A stretch of 64,000 nt of DNA from Linnemannia elongata (Eukaryota > Mortierellomycota > Mortierellomycetes > Mortierellales > Mortierellaceae). The position numbers were made by a program, and so were the translations under genes. Under the pieces are notes generated by a model. That model searched no databases. It had not been told where the DNA came from and worked only from the letters and a program-made list of their open reading frames with translations. Below are positions 11,826 to 23,865 of the stretch, piece after piece (position 1 is the stretch's first letter; the number at the start of each line of letters is the position of its first letter). Location of the stretch: the NCBI GenBank assembly GCA_036320915.1, contig JAXBDG010000009.1:124001-188000 (forward strand). Direction: 5' to 3'.

Positions 11826-13031
11826 ATGACAGCAGGACATCACCTCATCATCATCACAGGAGCAAACAGAGGCTTCGGCGCAAGTGTCGCCAACACCTAT
11901 CTCGAAAGCAGTGAAGCCAGCGCCTTGTCCTATGTCCTCGTGGGACGGAACCAAGAGGGACTCCAGAAGGTCCTTGACACCTTGAAGCAGACCGGCGCCT
12001 CTTCCAACGTCACTGTCAACGGCTTGGTCGTCGCCAATGTCGACCTTGCCGATACCAACAAGCTTGATGCTAACCTTGCCAGGATCCAGGAGGCTGCCAA
12101 GCAGTTGCGCGACGAGTCCATTCGATCCAAGGTACTGATCGCTCCCTGGAGCGTATGATCGACGCGTGTGCCTAACCGCTGCTCTTTTTTTTTCGACTTT
12201 CGATCACTGATCAGTGCATTTGATCAACTAATGCAATGTTTTACGTTTATTTGTCTCACTTCTATCTGATAGAGCATCATCACAAAATCTATCCTCGTCA
12301 ACAACGCTGGATCTCTCGGCGACCTCAGCAAAACCGCAAAGGAGTTCACCTGGCAGGAGACTAGGACATACCTCGATTTCAACATCGTCTCCTTTGTCGG
12401 CCTCTGGTAATTTGCCTCTGCTCGCTGTCACGGACAGAATATCGATATCAGGATGTGAACGAGATACTCTCTGCTGTACAGACACGCTCACAATGCGTTA
12501 TTGTGTCAATTATTATATGATGATAGCTCAACGTTCCTGAAGGATACATTGGCGGCATTCCCCAAGGACAAGAACCCAGAGCACAGGACTGTGGTGATCA
12601 GCGTATCATCCTTGCTCGCCGTGCAGCCTTTCTCCAACTGGGGTCTCTACGCCGCCGGCAAAGCTGCCCGTGATCGCTTCCTTGGCGTCATTGCCCTCGA
12701 GGAGGTACATTACTTTACTGAACCAGTCCACACGTCTCATTGATTTTGCAAAAGAGGACCACACTAACCATCCTTCTTGACTGACCCATGTGATGAAACA
12801 TAGAAGGGAAACAATGTAAAGACGTTGAATTACGCCCCAGGACCCCTCGACAACGAGATGCAGGCGGACGTCAGAGCCACGCTTGGCGATAAGGAGCAAC
12901 TGGAGATCTATGACGGCATGCATAAGGCTGGTTCGCTTGTTAATATGGATGACTCTAGTAGAAAGTTGGTGCTGTTGTTGAAGAAGGATGAGTTTGAGAG
13001 TGGTGCACATGTTGATTTTTATGACGTTTGA
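11826..13031 (+). CDS. SPR: Sepiapterin reductase (short-chain dehydrogenase)
   Basis: NADPH-dependent reductase for the last step of tetrahydrobiopterin synthesis (6-pyruvoyl-tetrahydropterin or sepiapterin to BH4), cytosolic. Four exons: 11826-12131, 12273-12406, 12527-12704, 12804-13031; 281 aa, close to animal enzymes. Visible features are the dinucleotide motif TGANRGFG near the N-terminus, NNAGSLGD, and the catalytic Ser-Tyr-Lys set in VVISVSSLLAVQPF and LYAAGKAARD. The family-specific LNYAPGPLDNEM and the C-terminal GAHVDFYD ending are also present, which separate it from generic SDRs. An AATAAA-like signal follows the stop at about 13042. BH4 production is known in Mortierella species; the rest of the pathway is not in this window. 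Confidence 0.95.
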
Positions 13032-13874
13032 AAAGGGATAGAATAAACATGTTGACTTTCTTTTGACATGAAGAACAGGATTGGCTCGAAGGAATTTTTT
13101 AGGTGGCGGGTGAATTATGGACAATGACAAGGAAATAATGAGTGAAAGAAAAACAAGGAATTTATGCATACAGGCAAGGAAGCCTGAGGAAACGAAAAAT
13201 GGAAACCGCATAGGAGACGTTGGAAACCAAAGGCAACCCTGGAAACCAAGAAGGGCATATTGGAGGAATGAGGTCACTTTTGACCTGCACTCCACTCCAG
13301 CCCACTTGCGACAAAAAGTGAAAGAAAAACCAATAGTGTGTCCTTCGTGAGTGGTACAGCGAGGAGTGCACATGCCACGCAAATGCCCGATTCGTCGATC
13401 TCGATTTGAACCCGCCTTCTTATTACTTTCAGACAGAAATGATAAGCCTCTTTGAATTAAAGACTCCGTTCAACATGACGGGAGCGATTGGCGATCCTAG
13501 GAATGACGACAAAGAATTTGGCGGCAATGACATAATGTCGTCATTGTACAAGCGCAACGGTCACCAGAGAACCGTGATGTAGAACCAATTGCCACGAGTC
13601 CATGAAACAATGTTCGTTCGAGGTGTTCATCCAACTACCACATTATGGTATCCAGGCGACCCATTCACTCTTTTGCCAGAAGGGGCTAGCCCTTAGAAAT
13701 AAAAAAAAGTTTTCAAGAAGTTTACGCGGGTACATCCACGCTGGCTATAAAAGAGACATCTTTGAGCAAACTGCAACCCTCAACACATCTACTTACTCTC
13801 GTTCATCACGCTACTTCCCCCACCACAACTCCCACTTCTCACTTGAACCTGTCAATCTCTTACATCAATCCAAC
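13032..13874. other. Intergenic region and promoter of the next gene
   Basis: It contains the 3' end of the sepiapterin reductase transcript (AATAAA near 13042) and, at its right end, the TATA box and leader of the 72-aa gene. No other gene was found. The open frames at 13117-13371 have no conserved character. Confidence 0.5.
13746..13753 (+). promoter_or_regulatory. TATA box of the 72-aa membrane protein gene
   Basis: TATAAAAG lies 122 bases upstream of the ATG at 13875. The leader between them is rich in CA and CT. It is one of the clearest core-promoter elements in the window and suggests a strongly or inducibly expressed small gene. Confidence 0.7.
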
Positions 13875-14427
13875 ATGTGCGGAACTATCGCAGTCGTCGC
13901 ATGGGTAAGTTCTGTCCCGTCTGAATCTTCCATCAGTTCACTACTCCCAGAGGCGCGCTTAATCTAATTAGTCTTTTTTAACATACACTCTGGTAGGACG
14001 GTCTGATCGTTGTTGGGATCATTCTTCTGATCCTCTGGATCCTTTCTCTTGCCAATGTCATCCACATCCAAACCGGAGGTACGGTATACACCTTCCGCTC
14101 CTCCATCTTCCTTTCTTTCTCTTGATAAGAGAGCACCCAGAGATCTGTTCAATTGTCCACTGCTCCCCAAAATCCTAGGTTACGACGAGAAAGCAGATTC
14201 ACCCCATGCACCATTTCGCATATACATGCAGAAAGCTGGACCTTATAAACTAACCTGCACTCTTATTCTTCATTACTTCTCCTTCCTCAACTTCGACCTC
14301 TGAACAAACACAACTCATAGGACTGGAACATATCTTCATTGCACTGGCGGTAGTCTTCATCATCGCGTGGATCTTTTGCCGGTTCTGTTATCACCGTCGA
14401 CGGGGTGGCCGTACCGTCGTTGTTTAG
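13875..14427 (+). CDS. 72-aa protein with two predicted transmembrane helices
   Basis: Family not recognised. Three exons, 13875-13904, 13997-14078 and 14321-14427, give 72 aa. Splice sites are GTAAGT/TAG and GTACGG/TAG and the phases match. Helix 1 lies at about residues 12-33 (DGLIVVGIILLILWILSLA). Helix 2 lies at about 42-57 and is followed by a basic tail with CYHRRRGGR and TVVV at the C-terminus. This suggests a hairpin with both short ends on the same face and a cationic tail. The exon-intron structure, the TATA box and a downstream AATAAT/AATAAA region near 14530 support a real gene. It is not Pmp3/RCI2-like by sequence. Location is inferred to be a membrane; function is unknown. Confidence 0.72.
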
Positions 14428-16254
14428 ACCCCTCCCTTTACTATTCTGTTGTATTCGCCATTGTTGTTGGTATTCCAATATACGAAATAACACCACTTGT
14501 AATTAGTATTCGTATGGCCCTTACTGTATATAATAATAAAAAAAATAGCCTATTGAGTCTCATCCATGCTAAATTCATCCTTTGAACTCTTTTTTTCTGT
14601 TAGTTGGTTTCTTGTTTGTGGCTGTGTTCTGTTGACGTTGTACTCTTTAACTCAAACATAAATGCATATCTCCTTGCCTAGTAAATCATGGTTGTCATTG
14701 TTGTACTGTCTCCCCCAGTGTCTCTCAATAGAAGAAGGCGACAAAAGGTCAAAGGATAACAGAGAAAAGAAAAAGGGAGTTTAACACCATGGGGATATGA
14801 TGGTGTGTGTGAAAACATCTTTGTTTTTAGCCCATCCTCCTCTTCCACCAAGGGTTTATCTCGTCTCTCGTGTCTCCGTTTTTGGGAGGGTTGGGTGGAC
14901 GCGTTCACTCGTTCAACTGACCAAGAATGCACAGTATACTTTTGCCAGCTCTGTCATTTGTTATTGTGTTTGTTTGTCTCTTCATCACTCCATTTCTCTT
15001 TCAACTTGCAACCAGTTTACTTCATCGATCCTTATCTATCGCTTCAACTGTACAATGTTGTTACTTTCCTTTGACCATTCCACGCGTCAACCTTTACAAC
15101 GTTTTCTACCACAACTCTCTCTTCTCTCACCCTAGCACCACTCCCCGATCAAAATTAACCAGTCCTCTCCTTTAGCGTTGCCCTCATGTCCTTCGCTCCC
15201 TTTTACAGCAACAAATCAATCGTCCTCGTTGGGAAGCATTGATCCAACAGGCCTCTCAGATTCGCCTTCCTTGCGCTCAGTCACAATGTAACACAAGGGA
15301 TAATAATGAGTGCTGCGATCGAAGTCCTGGCGTACGATGGGCTAATAGCCATCAGCATGGATCTTGGCAAAATAGTTCACTTTTTCTCTCTTCTTCGACT
15401 TTCACGCTGAAATAGACCAGAAGAAAAAAAAATATAAGAAAAAACGTGTACAATAATCGAATGTGGGCGCTAAACAGGATTGAGATCTTCCTCACTTGTT
15501 TTTTTTGTAGCTAGTGATCTGGATCTTGAGCATCATAAACGTGATCCATTTGCCATCGCACGGTGAACGTTACAATATTGGGTTGGTTGTTTTTTTTCGA
15601 TGCTGTGCCGATGTCCGCTCAGTTCGTCATTTATGCTCAATCCCACGGGGCACCATCTCTAAACTTTACACAATTTCTTATGTTTATTTCTCCTTCACCA
15701 CTCAGCCCAGGCCATGTCACCATAATCTCACAAAATCCCCCTTCCCGCCTTCTCATCCTCACGGCCCACACTCAATAATCCAAATGGGGGGAGGGGAATG
15801 CGACATGTCAACTCCAGCACATTTTTATAGCAATGGTGAAATATATTCGTGATCGCCTGGCTCTTCACGCGAAGGCATCTTTCGAAACCCGCCACCGTAA
15901 ACAACAAATCGTCATAGCCTAAACAACCGAAAGAGAGGAAGAGAAAAAATAAAGTCAATCTGAGACACCACACATTGGCATGACTGCGCGCGAAATCGCC
16001 AAGAATGCGGCAGGAATGGAGAAGGAAGGAAGATAGGGGTTCATTTGGATCGGAGGATTAGAGGAACATGCGCACAGGGGTGTCAGTCGTGTCGTGTCTC
16101 TTCGGTCATTTTTTTTTCGACTGCATTCTTCTACCCCGCTTTGATTCCTTGGCGAAGAGGGGTGGTCTTTTTTTTTTTTTCTGTTTCGGATATACGAAAA
16201 ATGTCAAGCCCGCCCCATTTACATATTATTTTTCTTTTTCTCCTTAGAACCCTC

Positions 16255-16255
<1 letters not shown>

Positions 16256-16308
<53 letters not shown>
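16256..16308. repeat. Poly(T) homopolymer, 53 bases
   Basis: Uninterrupted T-run, the longest homopolymer in the window. Its length in the assembly may be inexact. Confidence 0.9.
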
Positions 16309-16309
<1 letters not shown>

Positions 16310-16447
16310 GCAATGTATATTCTTGTGCTACCAATCACGAACACATGTGCCCTTCCTGTCGAGTTGCGTATCAAAGATGTTCTTCATGGTTACCCACTGT
16401 TATTTTCCTCGGAAAAGATAAAAATTAACAAAGGTACCATCAGAACC

Positions 16448-16484
<37 letters not shown>

Positions 16485-16488
16485 GGGG
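16448..16488. repeat. A29-G12 compound homopolymer
   Basis: A run of A directly followed by a run of G, then GC-rich sequence. No gene lies next to it. Confidence 0.9.
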
Positions 16489-16591
16489 CGGGGGGCGTTT
16501 TGTCAATTGAGCACTTTTTCTTTTTCCATCTATGCTTTTTCTAAGAGGTTGATCCCATCCATGCAAGGGGTGTACAAGGAACACAAAAAAG

Positions 16592-16625
<34 letters not shown>

Positions 16626-19562
16626 AGATCGGGCAAGTCCCCCCTCCCAGAACAGAAAAAAAAAAAGGAGGGGAACAGCCCCTTGGAATGGTCTGGGATC
16701 CTCCGCCACGTGTATGCAGAGATTGGGAGGGAGGGGCAGGGGCATCCTGTCGACTCTTTGCTTTTTCTGTATAATTGATGCTCTCGGAGATGGAGACATC
16801 AATTGAGAAATCATACTACCCAAAGGAGCATGAGGTTGCGCAGGGCTTGCTCTCTTGCTAGATGGTGGGTAAGGGCGATGGTTGGTTCGATGTAACTCCC
16901 GTGGTTAATGAGCGGGAGGAAAAGGAAAGGGAGGGCTTATTGGATATTGTTTTTAAAAACCTCAGAAAAGTGGGCCTGATGACATGGATGGATGTGTTTC
17001 TGTGATATCAGGAGGAAAAATATGATGGAAAACGCCTCCTCGCCCCATCTTGAAATAAAAAGTGGCCGAGAAAGATGGGGACACCTGAGAGTTGATACTC
17101 TATATTTTTTTTCGCATGTGTGACCGAAGAACTCTTTTTTATTTCCATCCGGCATGTAGCATGCATGGGCAATCATTCAATCATCAGAGCCATGCAGAAA
17201 GGAAATCCTTCTAAAAGAGAAAAGAGAGGAGGCAGGGAAAAAAAAAAGAAAAGGATAGAAAGGGTCACTCATCCCATCACCCTTCAAGAACAACTGTATT
17301 GGTTTCACTACGAGAAGTAAATATCAGAAACGCGACAACGATTTGATCAGCTCAGGAACCAGCAACACGCCGCTTTATTTCAGTTTCACTCTTCTCTCTT
17401 GTCTCCCTCTCCCACTCCAAGTCGGACAAAGAAAGGGTGTCATTCTTTACACCGCAAAAGGTACAAGGACCCTGTTTCTGACTTTTGCTTGTGCTCTTTT
17501 TTTTCCCCCTAATAAACAAGACAATGAAAAGAGCAATGTGCCATGATTATTTTTTTCGCTCATTAAACCATCGGATTAGCCTTTGCAGGAAAGAAAAGAA
17601 AGAGGGAAGGAAAAAAAAGGCCGCAACAGGCTGAATAGATTGATCGGGTTGCAAGGTGGATACACTTCACCGTCCGCTCGCTGCACTGACTTTGTCTGTC
17701 TATCTCTTGAAGTTGCCTGATGGACTGACCTGACGGACGGCTGTTTGGTTGGACGGCTGAATGGTCTCTCTTTTGCCGCAAGGAGTCTAGAAAAAAGCGG
17801 AAAGCAGAAGAAAAAATAAGAAACAGATGAATGATGCGAGTGAGCGCATGGCGAGAGCCATGGAAAACAAAAAAAAACAGGGTTTGCCCCTGTCTTTGCC
17901 CTTGCCCTTGCCCTGCCTTTTGCTTGCAACACAACAATGAGCAAAAAGAAAATAAGAATGGAATCGCTTAAGGTTCTAGCCAACAGACCGGCCAATGGTC
18001 TGCCATATTCTGAGCGATTTGTCGCGGCATACAAAGGGATGGAGTGAATGAGATGATTGGATGTTGGTCGTTACCCATCCTTATTCTTTCTATGTCGCTT
18101 ACTCTAACCAGCCGCAATCATGGCGACGAACGAGTAAAGACAACGACGGAGAGAAAGGCAAGGCGCTGCAGGGCGTCCCACTTCCATCTAGTTTGTTGTT
18201 GTTTTTACGCCGGGCTACGTTTGTTTATGTTTCTGTTTATCATCCTATTTTTCTTTACCCCTGAGTCCCCAAGTCCTTGTCTGACTACTTTGTAAACAAC
18301 CCATGGGGGTATATTTTCTTAAAGCGGCAAAATTATGTACCTGTACTTGTATGTGTAAAAAGACAGCGTCTACGCCTCGTCTAGGGGGAAGGAGGGAAGA
18401 AGGGAAAGAGGGATGACAAGTCTTTCCGAGAGAGTCTAGTAGACAGTAAGGCGAACAAGCATTGGATTGAATTGTGTTCCCATCCATCTCTCTTTTTTTT
18501 TCCTGATTCGATAAACAAAGCAGCAGAGTTAAATCTGCAAACACTCCTTGCAGGACATAGAGGAGAGCAAATGTCGCCTTATGCTTACTGCCTCGTGTTC
18601 AAAGGATTGGGGGGATCGTTTAAACCATGGCCCAATGGGTTTACATGAGGTAAGGACAATATGTTCGCTTACTCATAGAAGAAGAAAAAAGGAATATTGA
18701 GACCGAAGGCAAGACAAGGAACGGTGGGCGAAGTTTTAGGGTTTTTTCTGATCTTACGTTTCCAGCAGCACTAGTCTTGACTTGGTAAAAGGAAGAAAAA
18801 AGTTGTGCTCAATAGAAAAACGAACCACTCTTTTTTAATGAAGTGCAGTTCCTTGTCGCATCTCCTTTTCGCCGTTTCCCTTTTTTTTAAAAAACGAGGA
18901 AACTAGACTTGCATACAATTTGCCTGTATTTACATCTTTCTGTCGAATGCAATTGCCATATCCCCTAACCTTTTGCAAACTCAGTCGTGAAGGGTGAAGG
19001 GAGAAAGGGCTGAAGCACCAAGAAAGAATACGCCGAACAGAGAGAGAGAGTGGTCAAGCGCCGCTCTTGGTCAGGTCAGGCCCATCTTTGTTTGTGACGA
19101 GTCCAAACGCGGACTAGTCTGACCCTTAGGTAAGAGAATGAGAAAGTTCAATTGAAGGATAGAAAGAGGTGCACTCATGCATTTCGACGGGTTTTGTTCA
19201 TATTTCGTCAATTGCAAAACTAAGTGAGAATAAGGCTCCGGAGGAGTAGGGGCGAGTGTTCTTGGTCGTGAGTGAACGAAGAAGAATGGCTGAGGGGATA
19301 TGTTAGGTGTAGCTTTGGGAAGGTAAAACAGCTCACTGCGGTCATTCATTCTAGTAATAAGTTGGTGTCAGCCAGTCAGCTTGCTGTCCATTTCCTCACA
19401 ACTTTCCTCTTGCTCCTACCACCCTCCCAACCAGTCCAATCCAAAGTCCAGTCAATAATCCCCCTTCTCCTTTCCTTTCCCTTATTATTTCATCGATTAT
19501 CGACCTTCAAGGGCCTAGGTTGGTCTTTTTTTCTTCTTATCCCTTCATTCTTGTGCCTATGA

Positions 19563-20478
19563 ATGGATATCAATGGAGTTCGTCCGTTTTGCCCTGTTGT
19601 AGTCCGTCGTTGTCATCATTGCTTCTTTCTTGACAGCAACTATCGTATATATATCGACAGCATCCCTCGTTTGCTCTGCCTTTTTTACTTCTTCGTTTTC
19701 TCTGTTTTCCCTCTTCTTTTTCCTCTTTCCTTTCGTTCTCTTGTTCTTCTCCTCGTTTCTTCCAGACATCGACCCTGGTTCTACTCTTCCCTCCACTTCC
19801 GCTGCATTTATTTCCTTCCCCATTTCCTCACTCGTTCTTCCCCAGTCCACTCCTCCGGTCTCTTCCTTCTCCTCGTTCGATCCTTCCTCTCACACCCACT
19901 GCAACCCCTTTACTTCCAACCCCAGAAGATCAACATCGAAACATACCCTTCTCTTGACTGAATCAACTTTGTACGTCCTTCTTTCTTTTCTTTGTGCACA
20001 AGTACCAAAGTCTTTTTTCCAAGCATCAACTCTGTTTTACTTCCGCGCATATTATTTTTTTCTTTCGTATCACTTTTGTACCTCCCATCTTGTGGGTGTG
20101 TGTTTGTGTCTGTGTCTGTTTTGTCTTTATGTGTGTCCCCTTCACATTAATCCTCCGGTCTTACTTTTTTGCACCCTCTTTCATACCCCAACACACTCAT
20201 TCACTCACATATGGTTCACGCTACTGCACCTCTTTTATTTTTCCTTATCCACTTAGACTACTTTCGCGTACACACACATCGCGCCTACTTTTCTTACAGT
20301 CAGCTACACCTCTTTTCGGCTCGTCTTTTCACCCCCCCCCCAGGAAAACAAGCAAGCAAACAAGCAAGCAAACAAGCAAGCAGAGCCAGGAACAACAACC
20401 TCTACACTACTCCAGTTCACAACACTCAACGACTCCCTAATTTAATTCAACCTTCAAAGAAAGAAGAGAAGTCACACA
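19563..20478 (+). promoter_or_regulatory. Pyrimidine-rich 5' flank/leader of the methyltransferase gene
   Basis: About 900 bases of extremely C/T-rich sense strand lead up to the ATG at 20479, with a TATATATA stretch near 19646-19653 and an AGCAAGCAAACA repeat at 20347-20382 just before the start. The long open frames through this stretch (19563-20440) are compositional and not proposed as proteins. Interpretation as promoter plus long leader is inference. Confidence 0.4.
20347..20382. repeat. AGCAAGCAAACA tandem repeat
   Basis: About three 12-base units in the leader of the methyltransferase gene. Confidence 0.8.
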
Positions 20479-23400
20479 ATGGGCAACGCCCTCTGCTGCC
20501 AAAAGGACGAGGACCCCAAAGACTTATCCTCGTCCTCCTCTCTGCCCAATAACGAGGTCCCCTCCCATAATAATAATACCCACCGCAACGGACAACCCTC
20601 GTCTTTGTCTGAGAAAAAGAATAATTACACCTCCTCCACTCAGGTCTCTTCTTCTTCTTCTTCTTCTCCCTACCAACACAACCAACCTTCCTCTTCTTCT
20701 TCCCTCCACCCTCACCTCCACCCTAACCCTCACTCCCACTCCTATTCAAGCAGCAACGACAACAGCCAACAACTCACTTCTCAACACCACCTCCTCCACC
20801 CCACATCCTCATCCTCCTCCTCACACTCCAAGAAAACCAAAAAGAACCGTCGACCCACCAACGGATCCCTTTCCCCCTCCAACACCCACCAGTCATCGTC
20901 GACAAAAAACAAAAGACTCAGCAACAGCAACCATAGCAACAACAGCAGCAGCACCGGCGGTCATATCCAATTCACGGCAGGTCCTGGTACAACCGCATCT
21001 GCCTCGGATCATCTCAACCGGACACAGAACCCTCAATCACTGGAACGAGCCATGGAACGGAACAATATCTCACCTGATTTCCAGTGGCTCGATGGGCGGC
21101 GGTACCATAATAACCCTGATGCCTCGTACCTCCTACCCAACGATATCGATGAGTATGTTTGTTGTCCTTTACATTCAGTTTTGTTTGTTGGAGGGAAAAA
21201 AAAATATTTTTGTGGGAGTGGAGAGTGAGAAGGAGACATTCATACTGAAGGGTATGAACGTGGGAGGGGATTGGTGTCGATTCTACCCTCGTTCACTCGC
21301 TCCCTTTCTTTCTTCCCTCCCTCCCAATCTTGCTCACCTTTTTCTTTTTATATCACGTCGTCATTATTGGTGTAGACCTGATGACATGAATGCATGAACG
21401 AATGGACCAAGAAAACGTTGTATTAACCACTTTCCTGTTTTCTCACTTCTTTCTTCCTCTTTGTGCTTGAACAAATAGAGTGGACAGGTAAACAACAAGA
21501 CACACACACAAATTCAAATCGCACATGGTGAATTTGGTTTTTTTTTTTTTTTTTTTTTTGCTTGCGGCTCTTTTGTTTCGGTCTTGCAAAGGCAACAATA
21601 ATGAGTGACAACCAACGAGGATTGTGTAATCCACGATGCCATTGGGTGGTTTCGAATGGATAGATGGAGGGGGAGAACAGGAGAGAGCGATGGGGTAGGA
21701 AGCAACAGCAGCATCCAACAACAAACCCCTGTTGCTCTCTTCTTCGCCTTCTTTTTCATTCGTTTCCAGTGGGATAACTTTTGGTTTGGTTGTTTGGTTT
21801 TGCTTTGGTTGCTGCTCACCATTGGTTGGATGTTTACTAATGATGAACCTACTGCTCTTTTTTTTTTTTTTCTTTCTCGTCGTCCCTTTGATCAACCACA
21901 CTCATCTTTCATCGCCCGAAATAACAACGACCACCAGACTGCAACTTCAGGTAAGAGCAACAGAGTCATCCAAAAATGTCGACAACGGACAAGGATTTGC
22001 TCTGACCTAAACGAAAAAGAAACGAGGACAATCACTCATGAACGAACAAAGCATGCGTCAATCAACAAGGAAAAGCGGGAAAAGCAAGGCAGAGGAAGGA
22101 GGAGGAATGAGCACTTAGAAAGAAACAGGCGTCCTTCTCTCTCTCCCCCCTCTTCCTTACTTTGTTGACCAAGCAACCAAACACCAAGTGACAACCTTTG
22201 ACCCCGATCGATGCATAACGTGCATGGTGCATAAATATTAATGCGACTCTTTCTTCGTCTCCTTTTTTGACTTGTTTGTTTGTAGCACTTTATCCTTCGT
22301 TATGCCATCCAGGGTAACTACAAGTCACCGCTCGACAAGTCCAAGGTAAACCGCAACTACACAACAAAACAAAGCAAGAAATCCAGCGCACATACCTACG
22401 ATGTTTATGTTTCTTCTGCGGCACGGAAGACAAGGATGGATCGGGTGGACAACAGACGAGATACGCACCGATTCTTTTCCAGACGAATCGGCTGTCAATT
22501 TTTTCAACAATGCGAGACCTTGTTGTGTCTGTCCGTCCGTCCGTCCTTTTTTTCACGCGACAAATGGGTTCACACACATACACGCACACACCACCCGTCT
22601 CCTTTTTTATTTTTCTTTTTTTTCTGTTATCGGTTATCGTATCGGACTGAAAATATGAAAGAGATGGCTAGCTGAAGTGCTTACTCAATCGCTTTTTCCT
22701 TGTCTGACTTTTTATTAGGTCCGAAATATCCTCGATGTCGGTTGCGGACCAGGTACCTGGACAATGGTAAGGCCCATAATCCTCAATTCACTCACTAAGA
22801 GCCACGCTCTTTCCCACGTTTTTTTTGAATGAAAAGCTGGCCTTGAATCATCCCACCCTTTCCTTTTATCCCGAATCCGTAAACTTCAACGCTAATCCCT
22901 ATCAACCGTTTACTTACCCAAACAAAACCCAAACCGACCGCTTGAATAGGAAATCGCGAATGAGTTTCCGGATGCGACAGTGACAGGAATTGATCTCTCT
23001 GCCGTTTTTCCTTCGGCCATCATCCCCGGCAATTGTCGCTTCTTGCAACACAACATCCTTGAACCCTTCCCCTTCCCCGACAACCATTTTGATTTCGTCT
23101 ACCAGCGTCTCCTTATCTCTGGACTTACCCCCGAAGGGTGGGTCAAAGTCGTCAAGGAACTGGAACGGATCACCAAACCTGGCGGATGGATCGAGCTCGT
23201 CGAGGTCGATTCTCACGGTTGCAACAATGGTCCTTACACGACCAAGATCTGGGACTGGATCACAACCGCCCTAGAAACCCGTGGGATCATCACTGGATTC
23301 ATTCGTGACCCAGGTCTGGAATCGGTCATGGTCAAGGCCGGGGTCGAGAATGTCAACATGGTGGCGTTAAAGTTGCCAACAGGGAAATTTGGAGGCAAGA

Positions 23401-23600
23401 TTGGGCAGTTGTTGAAGGAGAATTTGTTCGCGTTCTGGAATGCGATTGCACCAATGGTTATTCATGGTGCGGGTGCAGATAAGGTCGAGTTCGAGGAAGC
23501 GCTGAGGAAGGCGGATAGAGAGGTGGAGGAGTACAAGTATCACCATATCTTTTATGTGATTACTGGACAGAAGCGTGAGGATAGTGCCGTTGCCCTTTGA
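20479..23600 (+). CDS. Class I SAM methyltransferase, putatively lipid-anchored, with two micro-exons
   Basis: SAM-dependent methyltransferase of the fungal TAM/LaeA-like type; the substrate is unknown. Six exons: 20479-21152, 21479-21487 (9 nt), 21939-21951 (13 nt), 22286-22345, 22719-22766, 22950-23600; 484 aa. The N-terminus MGNALCC fits an N-myristoylation site at Gly2 with palmitoylatable Cys6 and Cys7, so membrane attachment is likely. Residues up to about 160 are Ser/Asn/His-rich and disordered. The conserved domain begins near 197 (ISPDFQWLDGRRYH) and has motif I DVGCGPGTW at 257-265, the acidic loop VTGIDLS, and a post-motif LTPEGWVKVVKELERITKPGG. The micro-exons encode the EVDRLQLQ segment expected before HFILRYA, and every splice site is GT-AG with matching phase. 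It is convergent with the phosphatase gene, 265 bp away. Confidence 0.9.
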
Positions 23601-23865
23601 CTTTGAGCGCTTGATGCGTTTTTTTTTCTTTCTCTCTGTTCGTTTTTTTATTATTTTTATTTAATTCTCTTTTTCATTGTTTTTTCTTTCTGTACATTAT
23701 ACCTCTCATTTGTCCTCATAGCATCGCATTCTGCTTTTCATCGTCTTAGAACCTCCCTCACAAAAAATATCCACAAAATAACTCTCCGTGGGTGCGCCTG
23801 CCCCACACCATGTTTATTGTTCACTTAATATCTCTCTAATATGGCGCCTGGTTACTATTCCTAGG

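Larger units (their letters stand above)
14428..19562. other. 5-kb region without a confident gene
   Basis: Mostly low-complexity DNA with long homopolymers (T53 at 16256-16308, A29 and G12 at 16448-16488, A27 near 16597-16623) and many short C/T tracts. Protein-like fragments occur on the minus strand at about 15216-15700 (see findings), but they need stops or frameshifts to be joined, so no gene is called. Nothing convincing was seen from 16500 to 19562. Confidence 0.5.

Noticed and set aside
13415..13430. GGGTTCAAATC on the minus strand, considered as a tRNA T-loop
   Set aside because: The stem does not pair and no anticodon arm can be built.
19563..20552. Long + strand open frames rich in Phe, Leu, Ser and His
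   Set aside because: Produced by the CT-rich leader of the methyltransferase gene; they overlap in several frames at once, as compositional frames do.
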